Both the position numbers and the translations under genes were made by a program. Shown piece by piece: positions 11,210 to 19,830 of a stretch of 64,000 nt of DNA. The notes under the pieces are model-generated. The model saw nothing but the letters and a program-made list of their open reading frames with translations. It had not been told where the DNA came from and made no database searches. The DNA comes from Hyphomonas adhaerens MHS-3 (GTDB lineage: Bacteria > Pseudomonadota > Alphaproteobacteria > Caulobacterales > Hyphomonadaceae), in the NCBI RefSeq assembly GCF_000685235.1, contig NZ_ARYH01000002.1:1-64000 (forward strand), read 5' to 3'. How positions within the stretch are numbered: the first letter of the stretch is position 1; each line of letters starts with the position of its first letter.

Positions 11210-11847
11210 CCTTCTCCCTCACGGAGCTGAAGCGCGCGGCCGCCAAGGCACCGGTTGTGCCGGTACTTGTGATCGGATCCGTGGAACAGGCCGCGCCGCT
11301 GGCGAAGGCGCTGCAGGATGGCGGTTTGACCATCGCGGAAGTGACGCTCCGGACGCCGGCGGGGATTGAGGCGATTGCGGCGATGAAGGCGGCGGTGCCG
11401 GAGCTGCTGGTCGGCGCTGGAACGGTGCTGACGGGAGAGGATGTGCGCAATTCGGTGGAGGCGGGGGCGGACTTCCTGGTCTCGCCGGGGATGAGCCCCG
11501 GGCTGCTGAACGCGCTGGGCAAGTATAAGCCGTTGATGATTCCAGGCGTGGCGACCGCCAGCGAGGCGATGTGCCGCCACGAGGAAGGCTTTGAAATGCT
11601 GAAGCTTTTTCCAGCCAGCGTGGCCGGCGGCATACCGGCGCTGAAGGCGCTGGCCGGGCCATTACCGCATCTTCAGTTCATGCCGACGGGCGGTATCGGT
11701 GCCGGCGAAGCCAATGATTACCTAGCCTTGCCGAACGTTCTGGCGGTTGGCGGATCATGGATCGCGACGCGGGCTGACGTCGATTCCGGCGACTGGGCAG
11801 GCATCTCGCGCAAGGCCAGGGAGGCACTTAGCGCGATCAGCTCATGA
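11206..11847 (+). CDS. eda: KDPG aldolase (2-dehydro-3-deoxyphosphogluconate aldolase)
   Basis: Eda cleaves KDPG to pyruvate and glyceraldehyde-3-phosphate, completing the Entner-Doudoroff pathway. It is a class I aldolase of 213 residues. The catalytic glutamate is Glu45 in IAEVTLRT and the Schiff-base lysine is Lys133 in MLKLFPAS, with the phosphate-binding MPTGGIG near the end. It starts inside the glk stop codon and is the last gene of the operon. The following gene, purB, converges on it from the other strand only 41 bases away, and I see no clear terminator in that gap. Confidence 0.97.
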   Translation: MTFSLTELKRAAAKAPVVPVLVIGSVEQAAPLAKALQDGGLTIAEVTLRTPAGIEAIAAMKAAVPELLVGAGTVLTGEDVRNSVEAGADFLVSPGMSPGLLNALGKYKPLMIPGVATASEAMCRHEEGFEMLKLFPASVAGGIPALKALAGPLPHLQFMPTGGIGAGEANDYLALPNVLAVGGSWIATRADVDSGDWAGISRKAREALSAISS

Positions 11848-11888
11848 CGATACCGGACCAGGCCGGACTTATGTGGACTGTCAGATGA

Positions 11889-13187
11889 CTATGAGCGACC
11901 GAAAACGCGCTCGAAAATCGTGTCGACCTGCTTGAAGTGATAGTCGAGGTCAAAGAGGTCCTCGAGCTGTTCCTTCGTCAGTTTCGCCATCACTTCCTCA
12001 TCCTTCTGGAGCAGGTCCAGAAGCGGGCCTTCGCCGCCCCAGGTCTTCATCGCATTGCGCTGGACCATCCGGTAGGAATCTTCCCGGCTGTTACCGGCTT
12101 CGACGAGGGCCAGCAGGATGCGCTGCGAATTGTGCAGGCCGCCCATGGAGTTCAGCGTCTTCAGCATCCGCTCCGGATAGACGACGAGATTTTCCACGAC
12201 CCCGGCCAGGCGGTGCAGGGCAAAGTCGAGGTGGACGGTGGCGTCCGGGCCGATGCCGCGTTCGACGGAGGAGTGCGAGATATCGCGTTCATGCCAGAGG
12301 GCAACGTTTTCGAGGGCCGGCGTCACGGCGGAGCGCACGAGGCGGGCAAGGCCGGTCAGGTTCTCGGTCAGCACCGGGTTGCGCTTGTGCGGCATGGCCG
12401 AGGAGCCTTTCTGGCCAGCCGAGAAGTATTCTTCGGCTTCCAGCACTTCCGTGCGCTGAAGGTGGCGCACTTCCGTGGCAAGGCGTTCGACGGAAGACGC
12501 AATCACGCCCAGCACGGCGAAGTACATGGCGTGACGGTCGCGCGGGATGACCTGCGTCGAGACGGGCTCGATGGCGAGGCCCAGCTTCTCGGCAACGTGG
12601 GCTTCGATTTTCGGGTCGATATTGGCGAAGGTGCCGACCGCGCCGGAAATGGCGCAGGTGGCGACTTCTTCCCTGGCGATCAGCAGGCGCGTGCGGGCCC
12701 GCTGGAATTCGGCATGGAAGGTGGCCAGCTTGACGCCGAACGTGGTCGGTTCGGCATGGATGCCATGGCTGCGCCCGATGGTCGGGGTCAGCTTGTGTTC
12801 GAAGGCCCGCTTTTCGAGGGCCGCGAGCACGCGGTCGATTCCGGTCAGCAACAGGTCAGCGGCGCGCACCATCTGCACGTTCAGGCAGGTGTCGAGCACG
12901 TCGGATGAGGTCATGCCGAGGTGCAGGAAGCGGGCAGGTTCACCGACATGTTCGGCGACATTGGTCAGGAACGCGATGACGTCGTGTTTCACTTCCCGTT
13001 CGATCTCGTCGATCCGGTCCACTTCGAACGCGGCCTTCTCGCGGACGGCGGCTGTGGTGCCTTCCGGGATGATGCCGAGATTTTCCATGGCTTCGGCGGC
13101 GAGGGTCTCGATTTCGAGCCAGATACCGAAGCGGGATTCAGGTGACCAGATGGCCGCCATTTCGGGACGGGTATAACGGGGGATCAT
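11889..13187 (-). CDS. purB: Adenylosuccinate lyase
   Basis: PurB acts twice in purine synthesis, releasing fumarate from SAICAR and from adenylosuccinate. The 432-residue protein begins with the usual MIPRYTRPEMAAIWSPE. It carries the lyase superfamily signature GSSAMPHKRNPV, and the active-site His and Ser segments (HLGMTSSDVLDT, RSHGIHAEPTTFG) are intact. It is the only minus-strand gene in the first 54 kb and lies alone between the Entner-Doudoroff operon and a divergent exported-protein gene. The 231-bp gap upstream (13188-13418) must hold divergent promoters, but I could not identify convincing hexamers. Confidence 0.98.
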   Translation of the reverse strand: MIPRYTRPEMAAIWSPESRFGIWLEIETLAAEAMENLGIIPEGTTAAVREKAAFEVDRIDEIEREVKHDVIAFLTNVAEHVGEPARFLHLGMTSSDVLDTCLNVQMVRAADLLLTGIDRVLAALEKRAFEHKLTPTIGRSHGIHAEPTTFGVKLATFHAEFQRARTRLLIAREEVATCAISGAVGTFANIDPKIEAHVAEKLGLAIEPVSTQVIPRDRHAMYFAVLGVIASSVERLATEVRHLQRTEVLEAEEYFSAGQKGSSAMPHKRNPVLTENLTGLARLVRSAVTPALENVALWHERDISHSSVERGIGPDATVHLDFALHRLAGVVENLVVYPERMLKTLNSMGGLHNSQRILLALVEAGNSREDSYRMVQRNAMKTWGGEGPLLDLLQKDEEVMAKLTKEQLEDLFDLDYHFKQVDTIFERVFGRS

Positions 13188-13418
13188 GCGCGCATTCCTG
13201 CTAGTTCCGGCCTGTTTGTACGGGCCTGCTTGTTCGCGCCCCTAATACGCCGAACCGCCTGGTTTGCCACCCCCTGTGACAGGTCGTCCCGGCGCAGGGG
13301 ACGTGGAGAATGCTGCGGTGGTCTGGCGAACGGAGTGGCCGCTGGTTTCCGGGTAGGCTAGGTTGATGGCAGTCTGCCGTTTCCAGAAAAGGGGCGGCTT
13401 TCAGGAAGGGGACATGGA

Positions 13419-14375
13419 ATGAGCAGAATTCTCACCCTGTCGGCTGTTTCGCTGGTGCTGGTGGGCACCGCGGCAGCGCAAGGGACCGGGGAATCCCCGC
13501 CCGATGCCGAACCCGGGGCCTGTTATGCGCGGGTGCTGATCCCTGAAACCTATGAAATCCAGACCGAACAGGTTCTCGACCAGCCGGAACATACAAGGGC
13601 CCGTGTGATCCCCGCCACATATGAAACGGTTGTGCAGCGTGTGCTGGTGAAGGAGCAGTCGCTCACCTACCGGGTCGTGCCGCCCGTCTACGAGATCGAG
13701 ACCGAACAGCTCCTCATTGTGCCGGAACAGACCGAAACAGTCGTGATTCCTGCAGAATACGAGACATTTCCCGAACAGGTCATGGTCCGTCCGGCTTATA
13801 TAACCTGGAAGCCGGGCGCCGGGCTTAATGGCCAGCTGCAACCGGGAGAAGAGCGTGTCGCGCCCGCGTCCGGCGACGTGCCGCGCCGCGTCGAAGTCCC
13901 GGCCCAGTACGATACGGTGAGCCGAACGCGCCTGAAATCGCCCGAGCGCGTCGAAACACGCGTGATTCCCGCCCGAATCCGCACGGTTGAGCGTCAGGTC
14001 CTGCGGGAACCGGCCCGTGTGGTCGAGGAGATCGTTCCGGCCGAATACGAGGAGGTTGAAGTCCAACGCCTTGTGACGCCGGAACAACAGGAGACGATCG
14101 TCGTGCCGGCGACCTACAAGACCGTCGAGAAACGCACCGTGACCGGCGGCGGGACGGTGGAATGGCAGGAAGTGCTGTGCGATTCCAGCGCGACACAGCC
14201 CAGGATCGCCGAAGTCCAGCGGGCCCTGGCCGCGAAGGGCTACAACGTACAGTCTGATGGCGTTATCGGCCCGGCGACTCAGAATGCGATGGAAGACTGG
14301 CAGGAAAAGAACGGCCTGCCGGTGGGATACCTGACCATTGGCACCCTTGAGTCGCTTGGGGTTTCGCCCGAGTAG
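13419..14375 (+). CDS. Exported eight-repeat protein with C-terminal peptidoglycan-binding domain
   Basis: I do not recognise a named gene. Residues 1-21 form a signal peptide ending in TAAAQ. Residues about 39-250 contain eight degenerate repeats of roughly 23 residues, each with a core like VIPA-x-YETV-x-x-QVLV-x-PE. Repeat four is longer, with an inserted loop (KPGAGLNGQLQPGEERVAP). Residues about 260-318 resemble a PG_binding_1 domain (VQRALAAKGYNVQSDGVIG, TQNAMEDWQ). The only cysteines are Cys35 and Cys254, on either side of the repeats. Strong AGGAAGGGG precedes the ATG. The layout suggests a periplasmic, wall-bound beta-rich rod or spacer. Similar PAxYETV repeats occur, as I recall, in some OmpA-linked envelope proteins; the function is unknown. 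Confidence 0.8.
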   Translation: MSRILTLSAVSLVLVGTAAAQGTGESPPDAEPGACYARVLIPETYEIQTEQVLDQPEHTRARVIPATYETVVQRVLVKEQSLTYRVVPPVYEIETEQLLIVPEQTETVVIPAEYETFPEQVMVRPAYITWKPGAGLNGQLQPGEERVAPASGDVPRRVEVPAQYDTVSRTRLKSPERVETRVIPARIRTVERQVLREPARVVEEIVPAEYEEVEVQRLVTPEQQETIVVPATYKTVEKRTVTGGGTVEWQEVLCDSSATQPRIAEVQRALAAKGYNVQSDGVIGPATQNAMEDWQEKNGLPVGYLTIGTLESLGVSPE

Positions 14376-14573
14376 CGGGAATTTGGGGGCAGAGCTGCCT
14401 TCCGGACGGGCAATGCAGGGCTCAGGCCGTGACGCACAGCCGCACATCTGCCCCCGTGAGGTGGCCGAAAGCAGACTTTAAGATAAGTCTCACCGTTATG
14501 TGGCGTGGATGTGTTGCGTGGATGGCAAAACCGTCCTAATCCGGCGCCAGCACAGGCTAGGAGGCCCTCTCTC
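14376..14573 (+). promoter_or_regulatory. Upstream region of the nuo operon with two inverted repeats
   Basis: This 198-bp gap should carry the nuo promoter. Two dyads are visible. GGGGGCAGA (14385-14393) is complementary over nine bases to TCTGCCCCC (14447-14455), enclosing 53 bases. AGACTT (14473-14478) mirrors AAGTCT (14485-14490) with a six-base spacer. Neither is followed by a T run, so the first is unlikely to be a simple terminator for the preceding gene. The nuoA ribosome-binding site AGGAGG lies at 14559-14564. I could not assign -35/-10 hexamers confidently. Confidence 0.45.
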
Positions 14574-14948
14574 ATGTCGGACATCGAACGGCTGGCGCTC
14601 GACTATCTACCGGTGATCATCTTTCTGGTGCTCGGTGCCGTGATTTCGGGCCTTTTCATCGTTGGTTCATTGCTGCTCGCACCATCCGAGCCCGACCCCG
14701 AGAAGAACTCCGCCTATGAGTGCGGTTTCAACGCTTTCGACGACGCCCGTATGAAGTTTGACGTCCGGTTCTACCTGGTCGCCATTCTGTTCATCATCTT
14801 TGACCTCGAAGTGGCCTTCCTGTTCCCCTGGGCAATCAGCCTCGGCAAGATCGGCCTGCTTGGTTTCTGGTCGATGGTCGTCTTCCTGGGCGTTCTGACC
14901 GTTGGCTTCATCTACGAATGGCGCCGCGGCGCGCTGGAGTGGGAATAA
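14574..14948 (+). CDS. nuoA: NADH-quinone oxidoreductase subunit A
   Basis: NuoA is a small membrane subunit of complex I near the quinone site. The 124-residue product has three hydrophobic segments. The hallmark loop [20 protein letters not shown] lies between the first and second segments, followed by [16 protein letters not shown] chose the ATG at 14574 because AGGAGG sits nine bases upstream; a start 69 bases earlier would add a non-conserved tail. The stop TAA overlaps the nuoB ATG by one base. It is the first gene of the complete nuoA-N cluster. Confidence 0.96.
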   Translation: MSDIERLALDYLPVIIFLVLGAVISGLFIVGSLLLAPSEPDPEKNSAYECGFNAFDDARMKFDVRFYLVAILFIIFDLEVAFLFPWAISLGKIGLLGFWSMVVFLGVLTVGFIYEWRRGALEWE

Positions 14949-15517
14949 TGGCCGGAGACTTCAAGACATATGCTCTCGGCGGCGCCCGTTCGGGCGTCGA
15001 AGGCGGTTTCAAGCCCGGGCAGGACGATCCGTTCTATTCCGGCCTGTCCGACCAGCTGGCGGACAAGGGCTATTTCACGGCCGCGGCTGACGACCTGATT
15101 TCCTGGGCGCGGACCGGCTCGCTGATGTGGATGACCTTCGGTCTCGCCTGCTGCGCCGTTGAAATGATGCACGCGGGTAACCCGCGCTACGACCTTGAGC
15201 GTTTCGGCATGGCGCCGCGCGGCTCACCCCGCCAGTCGGATGTGATGATCGTTGCCGGCACGCTGACCAACAAAATGGCCCCGGCGCTGCGCAAGGTCTA
15301 CGACCAGATGCCGGAGCCGCGTTACGTGATCTCCATGGGCAGCTGCGCCAATGGCGGCGGCTATTACCACTACAGCTACAGCGTTGTGCGCGGCTGTGAC
15401 CGGATCGTGCCGGTCGATATCTATATTCCGGGCTGTCCGCCCACCGCTGAGGCTCTCGTGTACGGCTTCCTGCAGCTGCAGAAGAAGATCCGCCGGGAAG
15501 GCTCGCTGGAGCGCTAG
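14948..15517 (+). CDS. nuoB: NADH-quinone oxidoreductase subunit B
   Basis: NuoB carries cluster N2, the last iron-sulfur centre before quinone. The 189-residue protein shows the N2 ligands as the adjacent cysteines in [14 protein letters not shown], then [16 protein letters not shown] and [14 protein letters not shown]. The ATG overlaps the nuoA stop (TAATG). An in-frame ATG 30 bases upstream would lie inside nuoA and is not needed. The protein is peripheral, in the Q-module with NuoCD. Confidence 0.97.
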   Translation: MAGDFKTYALGGARSGVEGGFKPGQDDPFYSGLSDQLADKGYFTAAADDLISWARTGSLMWMTFGLACCAVEMMHAGNPRYDLERFGMAPRGSPRQSDVMIVAGTLTNKMAPALRKVYDQMPEPRYVISMGSCANGGGYYHYSYSVVRGCDRIVPVDIYIPGCPPTAEALVYGFLQLQKKIRREGSLER

Positions 15518-15526
15518 GGGAAAGAC

Positions 15527-16147
15527 ATGCTGAACCAGGATGCCATCGACGCCCTCAAGGATCTCGGCGAGCATATTTCTGCTGCGCGCGCGGATGCGGT
15601 GAAGAGCTTCCACATCAATATGGACGAGCTGGTCGTGATGGCCGAGCGCGATCATATCGTCGGGCTGCTGCGCTTCCTGCGCGAAGATCCGCAATGCGAT
15701 TTCGAGACGCTGATCGATATCTGCGGTGTCGACTATCCGGAGCGCGGTGAGCGTTTCGAAGTGGTCTACCACCTCCTGTCCATGCACCTGAACCACCGGG
15801 TGCGGGTGCGTGTGTCGACCGACGAGGACACGGCCGTGCCGAGCGCCTGCGCTGTCTGGCCGGCCGCCAACTGGTTCGAGCGCGAAGCCTTCGACATGTA
15901 TGGCATCCAGTTCGCCGATCACCCGGACCTGCGCCGGATCCTCACCGACTATGGCTTTGAGGGCTATCCGCTGCGCAAGGACTTCCCGCTGACCGGGAAT
16001 TACGAAGTCCGCTACGACGACCTCGAAAAGAAAGTGGTCTACGAGCCGGTGCAGCTGGTTCAGGAGTTCCGTAATTTTGACTTCCTCTCCCCGTGGGAGG
16101 GCATCACGTCCCAGATCCCGGGCGACGAGAAAGCGACGGAGTCGTAA
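15527..16147 (+). CDS. nuoC: NADH-quinone oxidoreductase subunit C
   Basis: NuoC is the 30-kDa subunit of the connecting arm of complex I. The 206-residue protein has the family signature [20 protein letters not shown], followed by [20 protein letters not shown]. It is separate from nuoD, as in other alphaproteobacteria and mitochondria and unlike the fused nuoCD of enterobacteria. The ATG is preceded by AGGGGAAAG just after the nuoB stop, and nuoD follows four bases after its own stop. Confidence 0.97.
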   Translation: MLNQDAIDALKDLGEHISAARADAVKSFHINMDELVVMAERDHIVGLLRFLREDPQCDFETLIDICGVDYPERGERFEVVYHLLSMHLNHRVRVRVSTDEDTAVPSACAVWPAANWFEREAFDMYGIQFADHPDLRRILTDYGFEGYPLRKDFPLTGNYEVRYDDLEKKVVYEPVQLVQEFRNFDFLSPWEGITSQIPGDEKATES

Positions 16148-16151
16148 GACA

Positions 16152-17357
16152 ATGGCTGACACCGCTCACATCTCCGAAATGGAAGACCGCAAGTTCACGC
16201 TGAACTTCGGGCCTCAGCACCCGGCCGCCCACGGCGTGCTGCGCATGATCCTCGACCTCGATGGCGAGATCGTCACGCGCGTTGATCCGCATATCGGCCT
16301 GCTGCATCGCGGCACCGAGAAGCTGATCGAATACAAGACCTTCCTGCAGGGCATGCCGTATTTCGACCGGCTGGATTACTGCGCGCCGATGAATCAGGAG
16401 CACGCCTGGTGCCTGTCCATCGAAAAGCTGCTGGGCATTGAAGCGCCGCGCCGCGGCAGCCTGATCCGCGTGCTTTATTCCGAGCTGGGCCGCATCATGT
16501 CCCACTTGCTGAACATCGGCTCGCAGGTGCTGGACGTTGGCGCGCTGACGCCGATCACTTGGGCGTTCGAGGAGCGGGAAAAGCTCTGCGTCTTCTACGA
16601 ACGCGCCTCCGGCAGCCGGATGCACGCGGCGTTCTTCCGTCCTGGCGGTGTCCACCAGGACCTGCCGCAGGCGCTGCTCGACGATATTTCGGAATGGTGC
16701 GAGCAATTCCCCGGCAAGCTGGACCAGCTTGAAGGGCTCGTCACCGAAAACCGCATCTTCAAGCAACGGAATGTCGACATCGGCATCGTGGACGAGAAGA
16801 CGATCATGGACTGGGGCTTCTCCGGCGTGATGGTTCGCGGGTCCGGCTATGCCTGGGACCTGCGCCGCGCTCAGCCCTATGAGTGCTACTCCGAACTCGA
16901 CTTCAAGATTCCGGTCGGCAAGAACGGCGACAATTACGACCGCTATGTCTGCCGCATGGAAGAGATGCGCGAGTCGACCAAGATCATGCAGCAATGCATC
17001 GAGATCATGAATCGCGAAGGGCCGGGGCCGGTCCTGCTGAAGGGGTCGAAAGTCTCGCCGCCGCGCCGTGCCGAGATGAAAAACTCCATGGAAGCGCTGA
17101 TTCATCACTTCAAGCTGTACACGGAAGGCTTCCACGTTCCGGAAGGCGAATGCTACGCCGCCATCGAAGCGCCGAAGGGCGAATTCGGTGTGTACCTTGT
17201 CTCTGATGGCACCAACCGGCCGTATCGCGCGAAGATTCGCGCGCCGGGCTATCCGCACCTTCAGGCGATGGACCATTTGTGCCGCGGGTACATGCTGGCT
17301 GACGTGTCCGCGATCCTCGGTTCGCTCGACATCGTGTTCGGGGAGATCGACCGCTGA
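16152..17357 (+). CDS. nuoD: NADH-quinone oxidoreductase subunit D
   Basis: NuoD is the 49-kDa subunit and lines the quinone cavity with NuoB. The 401-residue protein starts [18 protein letters not shown]. It contains [13 protein letters not shown] and [18 protein letters not shown], whose histidine is near the quinone head group. [12 protein letters not shown] and the C-terminal DIVFGEIDR are also typical. I chose the ATG at 16152; the open frame extends 75 bases upstream through nuoC with basic, non-conserved sequence. Its TGA overlaps the ATG of a 23-codon micro-ORF (TGATG). Confidence 0.97.
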   Translation: MADTAHISEMEDRKFTLNFGPQHPAAHGVLRMILDLDGEIVTRVDPHIGLLHRGTEKLIEYKTFLQGMPYFDRLDYCAPMNQEHAWCLSIEKLLGIEAPRRGSLIRVLYSELGRIMSHLLNIGSQVLDVGALTPITWAFEEREKLCVFYERASGSRMHAAFFRPGGVHQDLPQALLDDISEWCEQFPGKLDQLEGLVTENRIFKQRNVDIGIVDEKTIMDWGFSGVMVRGSGYAWDLRRAQPYECYSELDFKIPVGKNGDNYDRYVCRMEEMRESTKIMQQCIEIMNREGPGPVLLKGSKVSPPRRAEMKNSMEALIHHFKLYTEGFHVPEGECYAAIEAPKGEFGVYLVSDGTNRPYRAKIRAPGYPHLQAMDHLCRGYMLADVSAILGSLDIVFGEIDR

Positions 17358-17428
17358 TGTCCGCAGGAAAAGTCATTCATCCGGCCAAGGATGAAGCAAA
17401 AACGTTTTATGCAGGAAGGATCGAGTAG
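17357..17428 (+). CDS. 23-residue micro-ORF coupled between nuoD and nuoE
   Basis: The frame opens with an ATG that shares one base with the nuoD stop (TGATG), preceded by GGGGAG at 17340-17345. It runs [13 protein letters not shown]...AGRIE for 23 codons and ends in TAG, which shares one base with the nuoE GTG (TAGTG). The nuoE ribosome-binding site AGGAAGGA (17413-17420) lies inside it. I recognise no family. The sequence is soluble and basic-leaning, with no membrane segment. It could be a short accessory peptide or a coupling leader whose translation delivers ribosomes to nuoE; the start-stop geometry is visible, the function is inference. Confidence 0.5.
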   Translation: MSAGKVIHPAKDEAKTFYAGRIE

Positions 17429-18516
17429 TGGCACTGCGCCGTTTTGATCTTGAGGCTGGTGGCGATACGTTCGCCTTCAAGCCGGAAACGGAAGAGAAGA
17501 TTGCCTTCTGGCGGAACAAGTATCCGGCGGAAAAGCAGCGTTCGGCCGTCATCCCCATGCTGTGGCTTGCCCAGAAGGACAATAATGGCTGGCTGTCCGA
17601 GCCGGCCATGCGCGAAGTCGCGGACCGGCTGGAAATGCCGTATATCCGCGTCTACGAAGTCGCGACCTTCTACACGATGTTCCGCCTCCAGCCGGTCGGC
17701 AAATTCCACGTCCAGCTTTGCGGCACGACACCGTGCCAGCTGCGCGGGGCCGAGAAGCTGAAGGAAGTCTGCCAGCAGGAAATCGGCGACATCATGTATG
17801 TCACCGACGATGGCCGCCTGTCCTGGGAAGAGGTCGAGTGCCTCGGTGCCTGTGTGAATGCGCCGATGGTGCAGATCAATGACGACTATTACGAAGACCT
17901 GACGCCAGAGACGCTGTCGCAAATTCTCGGCAAGCTCAAGAATGGCGTCGATGTTGCGCCGGGTCCGCAGATTGACCGCGTAAACAGCGCGCCGGAAGGT
18001 GGCGCGACCACGCTGACCGATCCGGCCCTCTTCGATGGCAGCAAGAACGCCATCACCAAGCTGCCGAACCTGCCATCCGACGAGCCTGAGCCTTCAGAAG
18101 CTGAAGCTGCCGGCAAGCCCGAGGCCGCAGCCCCGACCAATACAAAACGCGAAGAGCCGGTCGCCTCCAACACGAAGACGACCCTTATTGATGCCGCCAA
18201 GAAGGTTGAAACGGGCGTGCGCCCGGAGGCCGTGACGATTGACCCGGCATCCTATGACGATCTCAAGCGCATCAAGGGCGTCGGCCCGAAGAATGAAGAC
18301 GCGCTCAACGAGCTTGGCATCTATACTTTCAAGCAGATTGCTGAGTGGACGCCGGAAAATGTCGACTGGGTCGAAGACTTCATGAGCTTTCCCGGGCGGA
18401 TCGAACGCGAAGACTGGATTGCCCAGGCAAAAACGCTCTCCGAGGGCGGCGAAACGGAATTCTCCAAGCGCGTGGATGCGGGCGATGTCCCCTCCAGCCA
18501 GGAAGATGAGGACTAA
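17428..18516 (+). CDS. nuoE: NADH-quinone oxidoreductase subunit E with C-terminal helix-hairpin-helix extension
   Basis: NuoE, the 24-kDa subunit of the NADH-input module, binds the [2Fe-2S] cluster N1a. Ligands are Cys98, Cys103, Cys138 and Cys142 (CGTTPC and CLGAC) in a thioredoxin-like fold that ends near residue 175. The product is 362 residues, well over the usual length. A low-complexity Ala/Glu/Pro linker (about 185-265) leads to an HhH-like module: DDLKRIKGVGPKNEDALNEL at 277-296, then GRIEREDWIAQA. Such modules occur in several alphaproteobacterial NuoE proteins, as I recall. The start is GTG with AGGAAGGA seven bases upstream, overlapping the micro-ORF stop by one base. Confidence 0.93.
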   Translation: MALRRFDLEAGGDTFAFKPETEEKIAFWRNKYPAEKQRSAVIPMLWLAQKDNNGWLSEPAMREVADRLEMPYIRVYEVATFYTMFRLQPVGKFHVQLCGTTPCQLRGAEKLKEVCQQEIGDIMYVTDDGRLSWEEVECLGACVNAPMVQINDDYYEDLTPETLSQILGKLKNGVDVAPGPQIDRVNSAPEGGATTLTDPALFDGSKNAITKLPNLPSDEPEPSEAEAAGKPEAAAPTNTKREEPVASNTKTTLIDAAKKVETGVRPEAVTIDPASYDDLKRIKGVGPKNEDALNELGIYTFKQIAEWTPENVDWVEDFMSFPGRIEREDWIAQAKTLSEGGETEFSKRVDAGDVPSSQEDED

Positions 18517-18519
18517 GCG

Positions 18520-19824
18520 ATGTTGCAGGACAAGGATCGCATCTTCACGAACCTGTACGGTCTTCATTCGCCCGAACTCGACGCGGCGAAGAAGCGCGGT
18601 GCATGGCACCTGACCCGGGAAATCCTGGAACAGGGACCGGACTGGATCTGCGACCAGATCAAGGCATCCGGCCTGCGCGGCCGTGGCGGTGCTGGTTTCC
18701 CGACCGGCCTGAAATGGACGTTTATGCCGAAGGAAGTGCGTGACCGTCCGCACTATCTCGTCGTCAATGCCGACGAGTCCGAGCCCGGCACGTGCAAAGA
18801 CCGCGAAATCATGCGTCACGATCCGCATCTGCTGATCGAAGGCTGCATGATCGCCTCTCGCGCGATGCGGGCGCACAAATGCTATGTCTATCTGCGCGGT
18901 GAATACATCAATGAGCGTCACGCGCTCGAAAAGGCCGTCAAGGAAGCCTATGAGGCGAAGCTGATTGGCAAGGACAATGTGAACGGCTGGGATTTCGATC
19001 TCTACGTCCACCACGGCGCCGGGGCTTATATCTGCGGCGAGGAAACGGCTCTGCTCGAAAGCCTTGAGGGCAAGAAGGGCCAGCCGCGCCTGAAGCCGCC
19101 ATTCCCGGCCAATGCCGGTCTCTATGGCTGCCCGACCACTGTAAACAACGTCGAGTCGATTGCTGTTGCCGGCACGATCCTGCGCCGAGGCGCCGAATGG
19201 TTTGCCGGTTTCGGGCGCCCGAACAATACCGGCACCAAGCTGTTCTGCATCTCCGGCCACGTGAACAAGCCGTGCAATGTTGAAGAAGAGATGTCGATCA
19301 CCTTCCGTGATCTGATCGACACGCATTGCGGCGGTATCCGTGGTGGCTGGGAAAACCTGAAAGCCGTGATCCCCGGTGGGTCGTCGGTGCCGATGGTTCC
19401 GGCCGAACAGATCATGGACGCCTATATGGACTTCGACACGCTGCGTGACCTGAAGTCCGGCCTCGGCACGGCGGCTGTCATCGTGATGGACAAGGACGCT
19501 GACCTGATCAAGGCGATTGCCCGTCTCGCTTATTTCTACAAGCACGAATCCTGCGGCCAGTGCACGCCGTGCCGCGAAGGCACCGGCTGGATGTGGCGCG
19601 TCATGGAACGCATGGCGAAGGGCGAAGCCGAGCATGACGAGATCGACACGCTGCTGGACGTGACCAAGCAGGTGGAAGGTCACACGATCTGTGCCCTCGG
19701 CGACGCAGCGGCCTGGCCGATCCAGGGCCTGATCCGCCACTTCCGTCCAGAAATCGAAGACCGCATCAACCAGTACAGACTGCCGCGCGCCATGGTGCAG
19801 GGCGCAGTCGTTGCGGCGGAGTAG
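18520..19824 (+). CDS. nuoF: NADH-quinone oxidoreductase subunit F
   Basis: NuoF binds NADH, FMN and the [4Fe-4S] cluster N3, and is where electrons enter complex I. The 434-residue protein has [13 protein letters not shown] and [15 protein letters not shown] for the nucleotides, and [13 protein letters not shown]. The N3 ligands are in [15 protein letters not shown] (about residue 345) and [14 protein letters not shown]. The ATG lies three bases after the nuoE stop. It is peripheral and cytoplasmic, paired with NuoE. Confidence 0.98.
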   Translation: MLQDKDRIFTNLYGLHSPELDAAKKRGAWHLTREILEQGPDWICDQIKASGLRGRGGAGFPTGLKWTFMPKEVRDRPHYLVVNADESEPGTCKDREIMRHDPHLLIEGCMIASRAMRAHKCYVYLRGEYINERHALEKAVKEAYEAKLIGKDNVNGWDFDLYVHHGAGAYICGEETALLESLEGKKGQPRLKPPFPANAGLYGCPTTVNNVESIAVAGTILRRGAEWFAGFGRPNNTGTKLFCISGHVNKPCNVEEEMSITFRDLIDTHCGGIRGGWENLKAVIPGGSSVPMVPAEQIMDAYMDFDTLRDLKSGLGTAAVIVMDKDADLIKAIARLAYFYKHESCGQCTPCREGTGWMWRVMERMAKGEAEHDEIDTLLDVTKQVEGHTICALGDAAAWPIQGLIRHFRPEIEDRINQYRLPRAMVQGAVVAAE

Positions 19825-19830
19825 GGGTCC

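Noticed and set aside
11848-11888. A terminator between eda and purB
   Set aside because: The only dyad in the 41-base gap is a four-base CCGG pair without a T tract.
13188-13418. A small gene or a clear promoter between purB and the repeat protein
   Set aside because: No coding frame with a ribosome-binding site and no convincing -35/-10 pair was found in this 231-base gap.
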